Source of the DNA: Oscillospiraceae bacterium | Lineage (GTDB): Bacteria > Bacillota > Clostridia > Oscillospirales > Acutalibacteraceae | Assembly: GCA_009779455.1 (NCBI GenBank) | Contig: WREG01000022.1 | Span: forward strand, 1-16,213 | Direction: 5' to 3' | DNA: 16,213 nucleotides | The notes under the pieces: generated by a model | The model's database searches: none | Seen by the model: the letters and a program-made list of their open reading frames with translations, nothing else | What the model was told of the DNA's origin: nothing | Shown here: positions 5,250 to 11,667 of the stretch, in pieces | Numbering within the stretch: position 1 is the stretch's first letter | Layout: every line of letters starts with the position of its first letter | Position numbers and translations under genes: made by a program

Positions 5250-5531
5250 ATGGGCAGAAGCGTAAAAAAAGGACCTTTTGTACAGCCTAAGCTGCTTGAA
5301 AGGGTAAAAACAATGAACGATAAAGGCGAAAAAATCGTGCTGAAAACCTGGAGCCGCAGCTCGACTATCTTTCCGGATTTTGTAGGACACACATTCGCGG
5401 TACACGACGGGCGCAAGCACGTCCCCGTGTATATTACGGAGGACATGGTCGGGCATAAGCTGGGCGAATTCGCGCCGACAAGGGTGTTCAGAGGGCACGC
5501 CGGTTCGAAAACCTCGAATTCGGGAAAGTAA
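5250..5531 (+). CDS. rpsS: 30S ribosomal protein S19
   Basis: S19 forms a complex with S13 in the head of the small subunit and contacts tRNA. The 93-residue product starts MGRSVKKGPFV and ends with the conserved GHKLGEFAPTRVFRGHAG block (about residues 69-86), both diagnostic. An 18-nt gap with a GGAAAGGGG-like site separates it from rplB. No unusual residues are seen. Confidence 0.97.
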   Translation: MGRSVKKGPFVQPKLLERVKTMNDKGEKIVLKTWSRSSTIFPDFVGHTFAVHDGRKHVPVYITEDMVGHKLGEFAPTRVFRGHAGSKTSNSGK

Positions 5532-5557
5532 TCAGTCGATATTAAGGAGTGTTTAAT

Positions 5558-5893
5558 ATGGAAGCGACGGCAAAGGCGACATTTGTAAGAATAGCGCCGC
5601 GCAAGGTCAAAATAGTGCTGGACTTAATTCGCGGCAAGGACGCCGAGGAAGCTATGGCAATATTGAAATTCACGCCTAAAGCTGCCTGTGAGCCGCTTAT
5701 CAAGCTTTTGAAATCGGCTATGGCAAACGCGGAGAACAACAACGATATGGACGTGTCGAGGCTTTATGTAGCCGAGTGCGCGGTTTCACAGGGGCCGACC
5801 CTCAAACGCATGAGGCCGAGGGCGCAGGGGCGGGGCTTCAGGATAAATAAAAAATCCTCGCATATAAACCTTGTGCTTGAGGAAAGAGAGTAA
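5558..5893 (+). CDS. rplV: 50S ribosomal protein L22
   Basis: L22 binds all domains of 23S rRNA, and its beta-hairpin forms part of the tunnel constriction where macrolides bind. The 111-residue product shows the VRIAPRKVKIVLDLIRGK start region (about 10-27) and the hairpin GPTLKRMRPRAQGRGFRI at about 80-97. The frame extends to a GTG three codons upstream, but that GTG is part of the AAGGAGTG ribosome-binding site itself, so the ATG 9 nt after AAGGAG is the start. Confidence 0.96.
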   Translation: MEATAKATFVRIAPRKVKIVLDLIRGKDAEEAMAILKFTPKAACEPLIKLLKSAMANAENNNDMDVSRLYVAECAVSQGPTLKRMRPRAQGRGFRINKKSSHINLVLEERE

Positions 5894-5913
5894 GAGGGAG
5901 GAGGAATAATCAA

Positions 5914-6591
5914 ATGGGACAAAAAATCAACCCGACAGGCCTTAGGATAGGCGTTATCAAAGACTGGGAATCCCGCTGGTACGCGAATAAAAAGGATTTC
6001 GGCGACCAGCTTGTGGCAGATTACAGGGTCAGGGAATACCTTTTTGAGCTGTTAAAGGACGCAGGGGTGCCGAAAATAGAGATCGAGCGCGACCCGAAGA
6101 GGGTGCGTATAAATATCCACTGCGCGAAACCCGGCATGGTAATAGGCAAGGGCGGCGCGGAGATCGAAAAGCTCAAAGCGACCTGCCGGAAGCTTTTAGG
6201 CGGGAATAAGGACGTATTTGTAAATATAATCGAGATAAAGCAGCCCGATTTGAATGCGCAGCTTGTCGCGGAGGGCATAGCGGCCCAGCTTGAAAGGCGC
6301 GTATCTTTCAGGCGCGCGCTGAAGCAGGCAATGGGCAGGACGATGAAGCAGGGCGCCAAAGGCATCAAGACACAGGTAAGCGGCAGGCTCGGCGGGGCGG
6401 AAATAGCGCGCACGGAGCATTACCACGAAGGCACGATCCCGCTTCAGACCATAAGGGCCGACATAGATTACGGCTTTGCCGAGGCAAAGACCACATACGG
6501 GCGTATCGGCGTAAAGGTATGGATATACAGGGGAGAGGTATTCCACGATACGCGCGGCAATAAAAACACCGGAAGGGAGAGGACCAGATAA
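5914..6591 (+). CDS. rpsC: 30S ribosomal protein S3
   Basis: S3 sits at the mRNA entry site, has helicase-linked basic residues and contains a type II KH RNA-binding domain. The 225-residue product starts MGQKINPTGLRIG and carries the KH loop GMVIGKGG at about residues 74-81, followed by the C-terminal block SGRLGGAEIARTEHY. The basic tail ends NTGRERTR. Its TAA shares one base with the rplP ATG (TAATG), so the two genes are translationally coupled. Confidence 0.97.
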   Translation: MGQKINPTGLRIGVIKDWESRWYANKKDFGDQLVADYRVREYLFELLKDAGVPKIEIERDPKRVRINIHCAKPGMVIGKGGAEIEKLKATCRKLLGGNKDVFVNIIEIKQPDLNAQLVAEGIAAQLERRVSFRRALKQAMGRTMKQGAKGIKTQVSGRLGGAEIARTEHYHEGTIPLQTIRADIDYGFAEAKTTYGRIGVKVWIYRGEVFHDTRGNKNTGRERTR

Positions 6592-7019
6592 TGTTACTTC
6601 CCAAGCGCGTCAAGTACCGCAGGGTACACAGGGGCCGTATGAAGGGTACAGCCCAAAGGGGCAATAAAGTCAGTTACGGCGATTTCGGGCTTGTGGCCCT
6701 CGAGCCTTCATGGATAACCTCAAATCAGATAGAGGCCGCCCGTATCGCGATGACCCGCCATATTAAGCGCGGCGGAAAGGTTTGGATAAAAATATTCCCC
6801 GATAAACCCATAACCGAAAAGCCTGCCGAGACCCGCATGGGCTCCGGCAAGGGTTCGCCGGAATACTGGGTGGCCGTCGTCAAGCCCGGAAGGGTCATGT
6901 TTGAGATAGCGGGCGTAGACGAAGAGCTTGCGAAGGAGGCAATGAACCTCGCGGCTTCAAAGCTTCCTATAAAATGCAAGTTTGTTAAAAAGGATGAACA
7001 GGATGGTGAGCAAAAATGA
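6591..7019 (+). CDS. rplP: 50S ribosomal protein L16
   Basis: L16 helps position aminoacyl-tRNA near the peptidyl transferase centre. The 142-residue product begins MLLPKRVKYRRVHRGRMKG and contains the signatures KVWIKIFPDKP (about 60-70) and RMGSGKGSPEYWVAVVKPG (about 81-99). It overlaps rpsC by one base at its start and rpmC by four bases (ATGA) at its end. It carries a slightly long charged tail (DEQDGEQK) relative to the core family. Confidence 0.97.
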   Translation: MLLPKRVKYRRVHRGRMKGTAQRGNKVSYGDFGLVALEPSWITSNQIEAARIAMTRHIKRGGKVWIKIFPDKPITEKPAETRMGSGKGSPEYWVAVVKPGRVMFEIAGVDEELAKEAMNLAASKLPIKCKFVKKDEQDGEQK

Positions 7020-7219
7020 AAGCTTCCGAATTAAGAAAAATGTCGGCTCAGGAATTGGACGAACAATTGGTTGAGCTTAAGGATGAGCTTTTTAAACTTC
7101 GCTTCCGCCAAGTCATAAACCAGCTTGACAACCCGATGCGTATCAGCGCCGTCAAGAAAGACATCGCGAGAATAAAAACCATACAGCGCGACGTTGAGCT
7201 GCACGGCGCCAACGCGTAA
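7016..7219 (+). CDS. rpmC: 50S ribosomal protein L29
   Basis: L29 is a small helical protein by the tunnel exit next to L23. The 67-residue product has the two-helix pattern with the signature ELKDELFKLRFRQVINQLDNP (shown as its core LFKLRF) at about residues 25-45. Its ATG overlaps the rplP TGA by four bases, and the ribosome-binding site is inside the rplP 3' end (GGATGGTGAG), so its translation depends on coupling. Confidence 0.95.
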   Translation: MKASELRKMSAQELDEQLVELKDELFKLRFRQVINQLDNPMRISAVKKDIARIKTIQRDVELHGANA

Positions 7220-7240
7220 GGCAAGGGAGGAATTTATAAA

Positions 7241-7498
7241 ATGTCAGAGAGAAATTTAAGAAAAACCCGTGTCGGCCAGGTTACAAGCGACAAGATGGAT
7301 AAAACGGTCGTTGTGTCCGTCAAAGATAAAGTAAGGCATCCGCTTTACAAAAAAATCGTAAACAGGACTATAAAATTAAAGGCGCATGACGAGAAAAACG
7401 AATGCGGCATAGGCGACAAGGTTCTGATAATGGAAACCCGCCCCTTGTCAAAGGATAAGAGATGGCGCGTCGCCGAAATAATCGAAAAAGCGAAGTAA
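7241..7498 (+). CDS. rpsQ: 30S ribosomal protein S17
   Basis: S17 is an OB-fold primary binder in the body of the small subunit. The 85-residue product contains RKTRVGQVTSDKMDKTVVV (about 7-25) and the C-terminal KVLIMETRPLSKDKRWRV block (about 60-77), both typical. A GGGAGG site lies 9 nt before the ATG. Confidence 0.96.
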   Translation: MSERNLRKTRVGQVTSDKMDKTVVVSVKDKVRHPLYKKIVNRTIKLKAHDEKNECGIGDKVLIMETRPLSKDKRWRVAEIIEKAK

Positions 7499-7511
7499 GG
7501 GGGCAAATACC

Positions 7512-7880
7512 GTGATACAGCAGCAGAGTTTCCTGAAGGTTGCCGACAATACGGGCGCCAAAGAGATTATGTGCATCCGTGTGCTTGGCGGCACGGGCAG
7601 GAAATACGCGAATATAGGCGATGTTATCGTAGCTACAGTCAAAAAGGCCGCGCCTGGCGGCGTCGTAAAAAAAGGCGACGTAGTAAGGGCGGTCATAGTA
7701 CGCACGGCTTTTGGGGTCCGCCGCGACGACGGCACTTACATCCGTTTTGACGAAAACGCCGCCGTAATTATAAGGGAAGACAAAAACCCCAGGGGTACTC
7801 GTATTTTCGGGCCGGTGGCAAGGGAATTGAGGGATAAGGATTATCTTAAGATTTTAAGCCTTGCCCCCGAGGTGCTTTAA
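7512..7880 (+). CDS. rplN: 50S ribosomal protein L14
   Basis: L14 is at the subunit interface, contacting 16S rRNA and serving as a binding surface for the silencing factor RsfS. The 122-residue product has the full conserved length, starting MIQQQSFLKVADNTGAKE, with the signature GDVVRAVIVRT at about residues 54-64 and GTRIFGPVARELR at about 94-106. The start codon is GTG, preceded by AAGGGGG; this is the only start that matches the conserved N-terminus. Confidence 0.97.
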   Translation: MIQQQSFLKVADNTGAKEIMCIRVLGGTGRKYANIGDVIVATVKKAAPGGVVKKGDVVRAVIVRTAFGVRRDDGTYIRFDENAAVIIREDKNPRGTRIFGPVARELRDKDYLKILSLAPEVL

Positions 7881-7894
7881 GGGAGGTTTAATAA

Positions 7895-8221
7895 ATGGAT
7901 AACAAGGTTCATGTAAAAACCGGTGACACGGTTATTGTGATCAACGGCAAAGACAGAGGGAAAAGCGGCAAAGTTATGGAAGTAAGCCCAAAAGAAGGCA
8001 AAGTCATTGTCGAGGGCGTAAATATCATAACGAAGCATAAAAAACCCCGCAAGCAGGGCGACCCGGGCGGTCTTATAAAAGCGGAAAGCGCCCTTTACGC
8101 GAGCAAGGTACAGCTTGTCTGCCCCAAATGCGGAAGGCCCACAAGGATAGGGCACACCATAAATAAAGGCGAAAAAGTGCGCGTTTGCAAAAAAAGCGAC
8201 TGCAAGGCCGTTATAGAATAA
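7895..8221 (+). CDS. rplX: 50S ribosomal protein L24 with a C-terminal zinc ribbon
   Basis: L24 initiates assembly of the large subunit. The 108-residue product carries a KOW motif at the N-terminus (KTGDTVIVINGKDRGKSGKV, about 8-27) and the conserved GVNIITKHKKP at about 41-51. The C-terminal third has a zinc-ribbon pattern with cysteines at 76, 79, 98 and 103. Many Firmicutes L24 proteins have two C-x2-C pairs here; in this one the second pair is C-x4-C (CKKSDC). Metal binding may be kept or weakened. A GGGAGG site sets the ATG. Confidence 0.96.
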   Translation: MDNKVHVKTGDTVIVINGKDRGKSGKVMEVSPKEGKVIVEGVNIITKHKKPRKQGDPGGLIKAESALYASKVQLVCPKCGRPTRIGHTINKGEKVRVCKKSDCKAVIE

Positions 8222-8236
8222 GGAGGAGCATAAAAA

Positions 8237-8779
8237 ATGGCAAGGCTGAAAGATTTATATAAAAACGAAGTTGCTCCGGCTCTTATGAAAAAATTCAATT
8301 ACAAGAGCGTTATGCAGATACCGAAGCTTGACAAAATAGTGGTAAACGTCGGCTGCGGCGAAGCCCGTGACAACCCTAAGGCGCTCGACGCCGTGGTATC
8401 CGACCTTTCCCAGATAACAGGCCAGAAGCCTATCGTATGCAAGGCGAAAAAGTCGGTCGCGAACTTTAAGCTCCGCGAAGGGATGCCCAACGGCGTCAAG
8501 GTCACGCTCAGGGGCGACAGGATGTACGAATTCCTCGACAGGTTTTTCAATCTCGCCCTTCCGCGCGTGCGCGACTTCAGGGGGGTCAACCCGAATTCCT
8601 TCGACGGCAGGGGAAATTATTCCCTGGGCGTAAAAGAACAGCTCATTTTCCCCGAAATAGATTACGATAAAATCGACAAAGTTCGGGGGATGGACGTAAA
8701 TATCGTTACCACGGCGGCGACGGACGAGGAAGCCAAAGAGCTTCTCACTTTAATGGGTGCGCCGTTTGTCAGGAGTTAG
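8237..8779 (+). CDS. rplE: 50S ribosomal protein L5
   Basis: L5 belongs to the central protuberance with L18 and 5S rRNA, and forms bridge contacts with S13. The 180-residue product has the family features MARLKDLYKNEVAP at the start, the N-V-G-C-G-E-A-R-D segment at about 37-45, and GNYSLGVKEQLIFPEIDYD at about 126-144. The last codons and the TAG stop are built from the first two units of a heptamer repeat (TCAGGAG-TTAGGAT), giving the terminal V-R-S. The preceding core is intact, so function should be unaffected. Confidence 0.97.
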   Translation: MARLKDLYKNEVAPALMKKFNYKSVMQIPKLDKIVVNVGCGEARDNPKALDAVVSDLSQITGQKPIVCKAKKSVANFKLREGMPNGVKVTLRGDRMYEFLDRFFNLALPRVRDFRGVNPNSFDGRGNYSLGVKEQLIFPEIDYDKIDKVRGMDVNIVTTAATDEEAKELLTLMGAPFVRS

Positions 8780-8789
8780 GATTCAGGAA
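8769..8789 (+). repeat. Heptamer repeats, copy B (rplE end to rpsN leader)
   Basis: Three units in perfect 7-nt phase: TCAGGAG, TTAGGAT, TCAGGAA. The first lies in the last codons of rplE, and the second contains its TAG stop codon. The following bases (AACAAGGGCTTTCTAAATAA) resemble those after copy D, suggesting one longer element. The rpsN ribosome-binding site AAGGAG comes after it. Confidence 0.65.
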
Positions 8790-8820
8790 ACAAGGGCTTT
8801 CTAAATAAGGAGTAATTAAA

Positions 8821-9006
8821 ATGGCTAAAACCGCTATGATAGTTAAGCAGTCGAGGACTGCCAAATATTCCACACGGGCTTATAACAGATGCAAGATCTG
8901 CGGAAGGCCCCACGCGTATATCCGTAAATACGGGGTATGCCGCATCTGCTTCAGGGAGCTTGCCCACGCGGGCCAGATTCCCGGGGTGAGAAAAGCAAGC
9001 TGGTAA
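8821..9006 (+). CDS. rpsN: 30S ribosomal protein S14, zinc (Z) type
   Basis: S14 binds in the head of the small subunit late in assembly. At 61 residues this is the short zinc-binding form: cysteines at 24, 27, 40 and 43 (CKICGRP...CRICFREL) make the zinc ribbon, and the end reads GQIPGVRKASW as in Firmicutes and Thermus. A zinc-independent second copy often exists elsewhere in such genomes and is switched on under zinc shortage; it is not in this window. AAGGAG lies 8 nt before the ATG. Confidence 0.97.
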   Translation: MAKTAMIVKQSRTAKYSTRAYNRCKICGRPHAYIRKYGVCRICFRELAHAGQIPGVRKASW

Positions 9007-9036
9007 CAAGCATTATAAGCGAAGGAGGTTGACGGT

Positions 9037-9435
9037 ATGCAAATCACTGATTCAATAGCCGATATGCTGACAAGGATCAGGAACGCTAATTCCGCTAAGC
9101 ATGACACGGTCAGTATACCCGCGTCAAACATGAAAAAGGCCATAGCGCAAATCCTCGTTGACGAGGGTTATATAAAGAGCTATAAAATAATTGAGGACGG
9201 CAAGCAGGGCAATATTGAGATAGTCCTCAAATACGGCCCGAACAGATCCCAGGTGCTCATGGGGCTCCGCAGGGTTTCAAAGCCGGGTCTGCGTATTTAT
9301 ACAAACTGTGAGGATATGCCGAAGGTAATGAAAGGCTTGGGGATCGCCATACTTTCAACATCCAAGGGCGTAATGACCGACAAGGACGCCCGCAAAGCGA
9401 ACGTCGGAGGCGAAGTCCTCGCCTTTGTCTGGTAA
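9037..9435 (+). CDS. rpsH: 30S ribosomal protein S8
   Basis: S8 binds the central domain of 16S rRNA early in assembly, and in Escherichia coli it represses the spc operon. The 132-residue product begins M-Q-I-T-D-S-I-A-D-M-L-T-R-I-R-N-A and has the C-terminal motif GIAILSTSKGVMTDKDARK at about 107-125 that contacts rRNA, ending GGEVLAFVW. It has a full GAAGGAGGT ribosome-binding site. No S8-binding mimic was recognised in the gap ahead of rplE or rpsN. Confidence 0.97.
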   Translation: MQITDSIADMLTRIRNANSAKHDTVSIPASNMKKAIAQILVDEGYIKSYKIIEDGKQGNIEIVLKYGPNRSQVLMGLRRVSKPGLRIYTNCEDMPKVMKGLGIAILSTSKGVMTDKDARKANVGGEVLAFVW

Positions 9436-9449
9436 GGAGGAATATAAAG

Positions 9450-9995
9450 ATGTCACGAATAGGCAGAATGCCCATAACGATTCCGGCAGGCGTTGACGTC
9501 ACCGAAAGCGGAGGCGTTGTCACCGTCAAGGGGCCGAAAACCACTCTTACCGGAAGCTTCAATAAAAATATGTCCATAAAAATCGAAAACGGGGCAATAA
9601 CCGTCGCGAGGCCGAACGACGAAAAGAAAAACAGATCCCTTCACGGACTCACCCGCACCCTTATCGCCAATATGGTGGAAGGCGTGAGTACGGGCTTTAA
9701 AAAAGAGCTTGACATAAACGGCGTCGGCTACCGCGCCGCTTTGCAGGGCAAAGCCCTGACGCTCAACGTTGGTTATTCCCACCAGGTCACGGTCGATCCG
9801 CCCGAGGGCGTCGCGATAGAGGTGCCTTCACCCAACAAGATAATAATTTCCGGAGCCGATAAGCAGGCCGTAGGGCAGTTTGCCTCTGAAGTAAGGGGAG
9901 TAAGGCCGCCCGAACCGTATAAAGGCAAAGGGATCAAATACGCAAACGAAGTCATCCGCCGCAAAGAGGGCAAGGCCGGCAAGGGCGGAAAGTAG
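9450..9995 (+). CDS. rplF: 50S ribosomal protein L6
   Basis: L6 lies near the factor-binding site and contacts the sarcin-ricin loop. The 181-residue product shows two similar domains, with SRIGRMPITIPAGV at the start and the C-terminal signature PEPYKGKGIKYANEVIRRKEGK at about 152-173 (key residues P-Y-K-G-K-G-I). The tail KAGKGGK is lysine- and glycine-rich. Its TAG stop is inside the first stem of the following hairpin repeat. Confidence 0.97.
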   Translation: MSRIGRMPITIPAGVDVTESGGVVTVKGPKTTLTGSFNKNMSIKIENGAITVARPNDEKKNRSLHGLTRTLIANMVEGVSTGFKKELDINGVGYRAALQGKALTLNVGYSHQVTVDPPEGVAIEVPSPNKIIISGADKQAVGQFASEVRGVRPPEPYKGKGIKYANEVIRRKEGKAGKGGK

Positions 9996-10069
9996 TAAAA
10001 GCAAGCTTTTGCTACTCCGGAAGTTTCGCCTTGGAATTCTGTTTCGGCAAAACTTCCGCCTATCATCAG
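9991..10069 (+). repeat. Double-hairpin intergenic repeat, copy 2 (rplF–rplR)
   Basis: AGTAGTAAAAGC/GCTTTTGCTACT pairs over about 11-12 positions (one G-U) around a tiny loop and includes the rplF stop codon. It is followed by GGAAGTTTCGCC/GGCAAAACTTCC with one C-A mismatch and a 15-nt loop containing TTCTGT, then TATCATCA. Stem 2, the TTCTGT loop and TATCATCA match copy 1; stem 1 is different in sequence but equal in position. There is no terminator T-run. Confidence 0.7.
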
Positions 10070-10073
10070 ACAT

Positions 10074-10087
10074 GCAGGAGTTAGGAG
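10074..10087 (+). repeat. Heptamer repeats, copy C (before rplR)
   Basis: Two units in phase, GCAGGAG-TTAGGAG, follow directly after the second double-hairpin repeat. The second unit supplies the AGGAG that is the rplR ribosome-binding site, about 9-10 nt before its ATG. Confidence 0.55.
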
Positions 10088-10096
10088 TTTACGATT

Positions 10097-10456
10097 ATGG
10101 TTAACAAACCTGATACAAAAAAAGCAAGAATTATACGCCATAAGAGGGTCCGCGGGAAGCTTTCCGGCACCGCTGAATGCCCGCGCCTCAACGTTTTCCG
10201 TTCCCTTAAGCATATTTACGCCCAGATTATAGACGATGTTGCGGGGGTTACGCTCGCGTCGGCGTCAACGGCGGAAAAAGAATTCAAGGATTACGGCGGA
10301 AATAAAGACGCGGCAAATAAAGTAGGCAAGAATTTAGCGGAACGCGCCGCAAAAAAAAATATAACGGCTGTTGTATTTGACCGCGGCGGCTATATATATC
10401 ACGGCCGTGTGCAGAGCCTGGCCGAAGGCGCCCGCGAGGGCGGGTTACAGTTCTAA
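10097..10456 (+). CDS. rplR: 50S ribosomal protein L18
   Basis: L18 binds 5S rRNA and joins it to the large subunit with L5. The 119-residue product has the basic N-terminus KARIIRHKRVRGKLSGT, then PRLNVFRSLKHIYAQIIDD (about 35-53) and the C-terminal VVFDRGGYIYHGRVQSLAEGARE (about 92-114; key F-D-R-G-G-Y-x-Y-H-G-R-V). All are diagnostic. The gap before it is about 100 nt, unusually wide for this operon, and is filled by the two repeat elements. Confidence 0.97.
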   Translation: MVNKPDTKKARIIRHKRVRGKLSGTAECPRLNVFRSLKHIYAQIIDDVAGVTLASASTAEKEFKDYGGNKDAANKVGKNLAERAAKKNITAVVFDRGGYIYHGRVQSLAEGAREGGLQF

Positions 10457-10474
10457 GATAGGGAGGAATAACTT

Positions 10475-10978
10475 TTGGCTAAGTATGATACACAGGACAA
10501 ATCGGAGCTTCAGGAACGGGTAGTCGCTATAAACCGCGTATCAAAAACGGTTAAGGGCGGTCGCATATTTAAATTCTCGGCTTTGGTGGTCGTGGGCGAC
10601 GAAAAGGGGACGGTCGGGTTCGGCCTCGGAAAGGCCGGCGAGGTTCCCGATGCCATACGCAAAGGCATAGAGGACGCAAAAAAGAATTTAGTGAAGATTT
10701 CCCTTAAGGGGACGACAATCCCCCATGAGATAACCGGAAAATTCGGCGCGGGCGTAGTTCTTTTGAAACCCGCCCAGCCCGGTACCGGCGTTATCGCGGG
10801 CGGCGCGGTGCGTGCCGTCGTGGAAACGGCGGGTATAAAAGATATCCGCACTAAGGAGCTTCGCTCAAACAACCCCTGCAATGTCGTAAGGGCCACGATG
10901 AACGGGCTTACGCAGCTTCGCAGCCTTGAACAGGTTGCCGAAACAAGGGGAAAAACAATCAAGGAAATTTTAGGATAG
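10475..10978 (+). CDS. rpsE: 30S ribosomal protein S5
   Basis: S5 contributes to decoding accuracy and to the mRNA entry helicase. The 167-residue product has the double-stranded RNA-binding-like N domain (ERVVAINRVSKTVKGGR then FSALVVVGDEKGTVGFGLGKA, about 14-50) and the C-terminal domain GTGVIAGGAVRAVVETAGI at about 104-122. The start is TTG, preceded by GGGAGG; no ATG or GTG in frame keeps the conserved N-terminus, so the rare start is well supported. Confidence 0.96.
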   Translation: MAKYDTQDKSELQERVVAINRVSKTVKGGRIFKFSALVVVGDEKGTVGFGLGKAGEVPDAIRKGIEDAKKNLVKISLKGTTIPHEITGKFGAGVVLLKPAQPGTGVIAGGAVRAVVETAGIKDIRTKELRSNNPCNVVRATMNGLTQLRSLEQVAETRGKTIKEILG

Positions 10979-10990
10979 GAGCGAGATGAA

Positions 10991-11170
10991 ATGGCGGATC
11001 TAAATATCAAGCTTAAAAAAAGCCTTATAGGCAGCGATAAAAGCCAGATTGCCACGGCCAACGCGCTCGGCCTTCGCAGAATCGGTGACGTCAGGGTGCA
11101 GCCCGACAATCCGCAGACACGCGGAAAAATAACTAAAATAGGCCATCTGCTCGAAGTTACCGAAGCATAG
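10991..11170 (+). CDS. rpmD: 50S ribosomal protein L30
   Basis: L30 is a small protein on the back of the large subunit, absent from some bacteria but present here. The 59-residue product reads MADLNIKLKKSLIGSDKSQ at the start, then the classic L-G-L-R-R-I-G-D block (about 26-33) and GKITKIGHLLEV at the end. It is intact although short. A TAGGAGCGAG site formed by the rpsE stop codon region lies upstream. An ATG six bases earlier is in another frame and stops at once. Confidence 0.95.
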   Translation: MADLNIKLKKSLIGSDKSQIATANALGLRRIGDVRVQPDNPQTRGKITKIGHLLEVTEA

Positions 11171-11220
11171 AAACTTTTAACCGGGTTTCTGTAAAAGCTT
11201 TAAGGAAGGAATGAAACATA

Positions 11221-11664
11221 ATGAAATTACATGAACTTTCCCCGTCTCCCGGTTCCAAAAAAGCCGCAAAGCGCATAGGCCGCGGACCGGCTTCGGGACA
11301 GGGCAAAACGGCGGGCAAGGGACACAAAGGCCAAAAAGCCAGAGCGGGCAGGGGTATGCGCCCCGGCTTTGAAGGCGGCCAGCTCCCTTTGCAGAGGCGC
11401 TTGCCGAAAAGGGGTTTTGTTAATATATTCGGCACGGAATACGCTGTTGTCAATTTATCCGATTTAGAGGAGCGTTTCGACAATAACGCGGTTATAGACG
11501 TGGAAGCGTTAATCGAAAAAGGCCTTGTGAAAAAGACGCTCGACGGCGTTAAAATTTTAGCGCGGGGCGATTTGACAAAGAATTTTACCGTAAAAGCGGA
11601 TGCCTTTTCAGCGTCGGCAAAGGCAAAAATTATAGCGGCAGGCGGCACAGCCGAAGTGAGGTAA
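11221..11664 (+). CDS. rplO: 50S ribosomal protein L15
   Basis: L15 is a late assembly protein with a long basic N-terminal extension. The 147-residue product begins MKLHELSPSPGSKKAAKRIG followed by GRGPASGQGKTAGKGHKGQKAR (about 21-42; glycine- and lysine-rich) and GFEGGQLPLQRRLPKRGF at about 49-66, the family signature. The C-terminal half carries the VDVEALIEKGLV and VKADAFSASAKAKI blocks. It ends 3 nt before secY. Confidence 0.97.
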   Translation: MKLHELSPSPGSKKAAKRIGRGPASGQGKTAGKGHKGQKARAGRGMRPGFEGGQLPLQRRLPKRGFVNIFGTEYAVVNLSDLEERFDNNAVIDVEALIEKGLVKKTLDGVKILARGDLTKNFTVKADAFSASAKAKIIAAGGTAEVR

Positions 11665-11667
11665 ATT

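Noticed and set aside
4794..5498. A 234-codon minus-strand frame opposite rplB and rpsS
   Set aside because: It lies antisense to two highly conserved genes; the open frame follows from their codon usage, and its composition is not protein-like.
10510..11109. A 199-codon minus-strand frame opposite rpsE and rpmD
   Set aside because: Same reason: an antisense shadow of conserved genes without start signals.
11174..11197. Third copy of the double-hairpin repeat in the rpmD–rplO gap
   Set aside because: CTTTTA/TAAAAG can pair and TTCTGT is present, but the stem is weak and the second stem and TATCATCA are missing.
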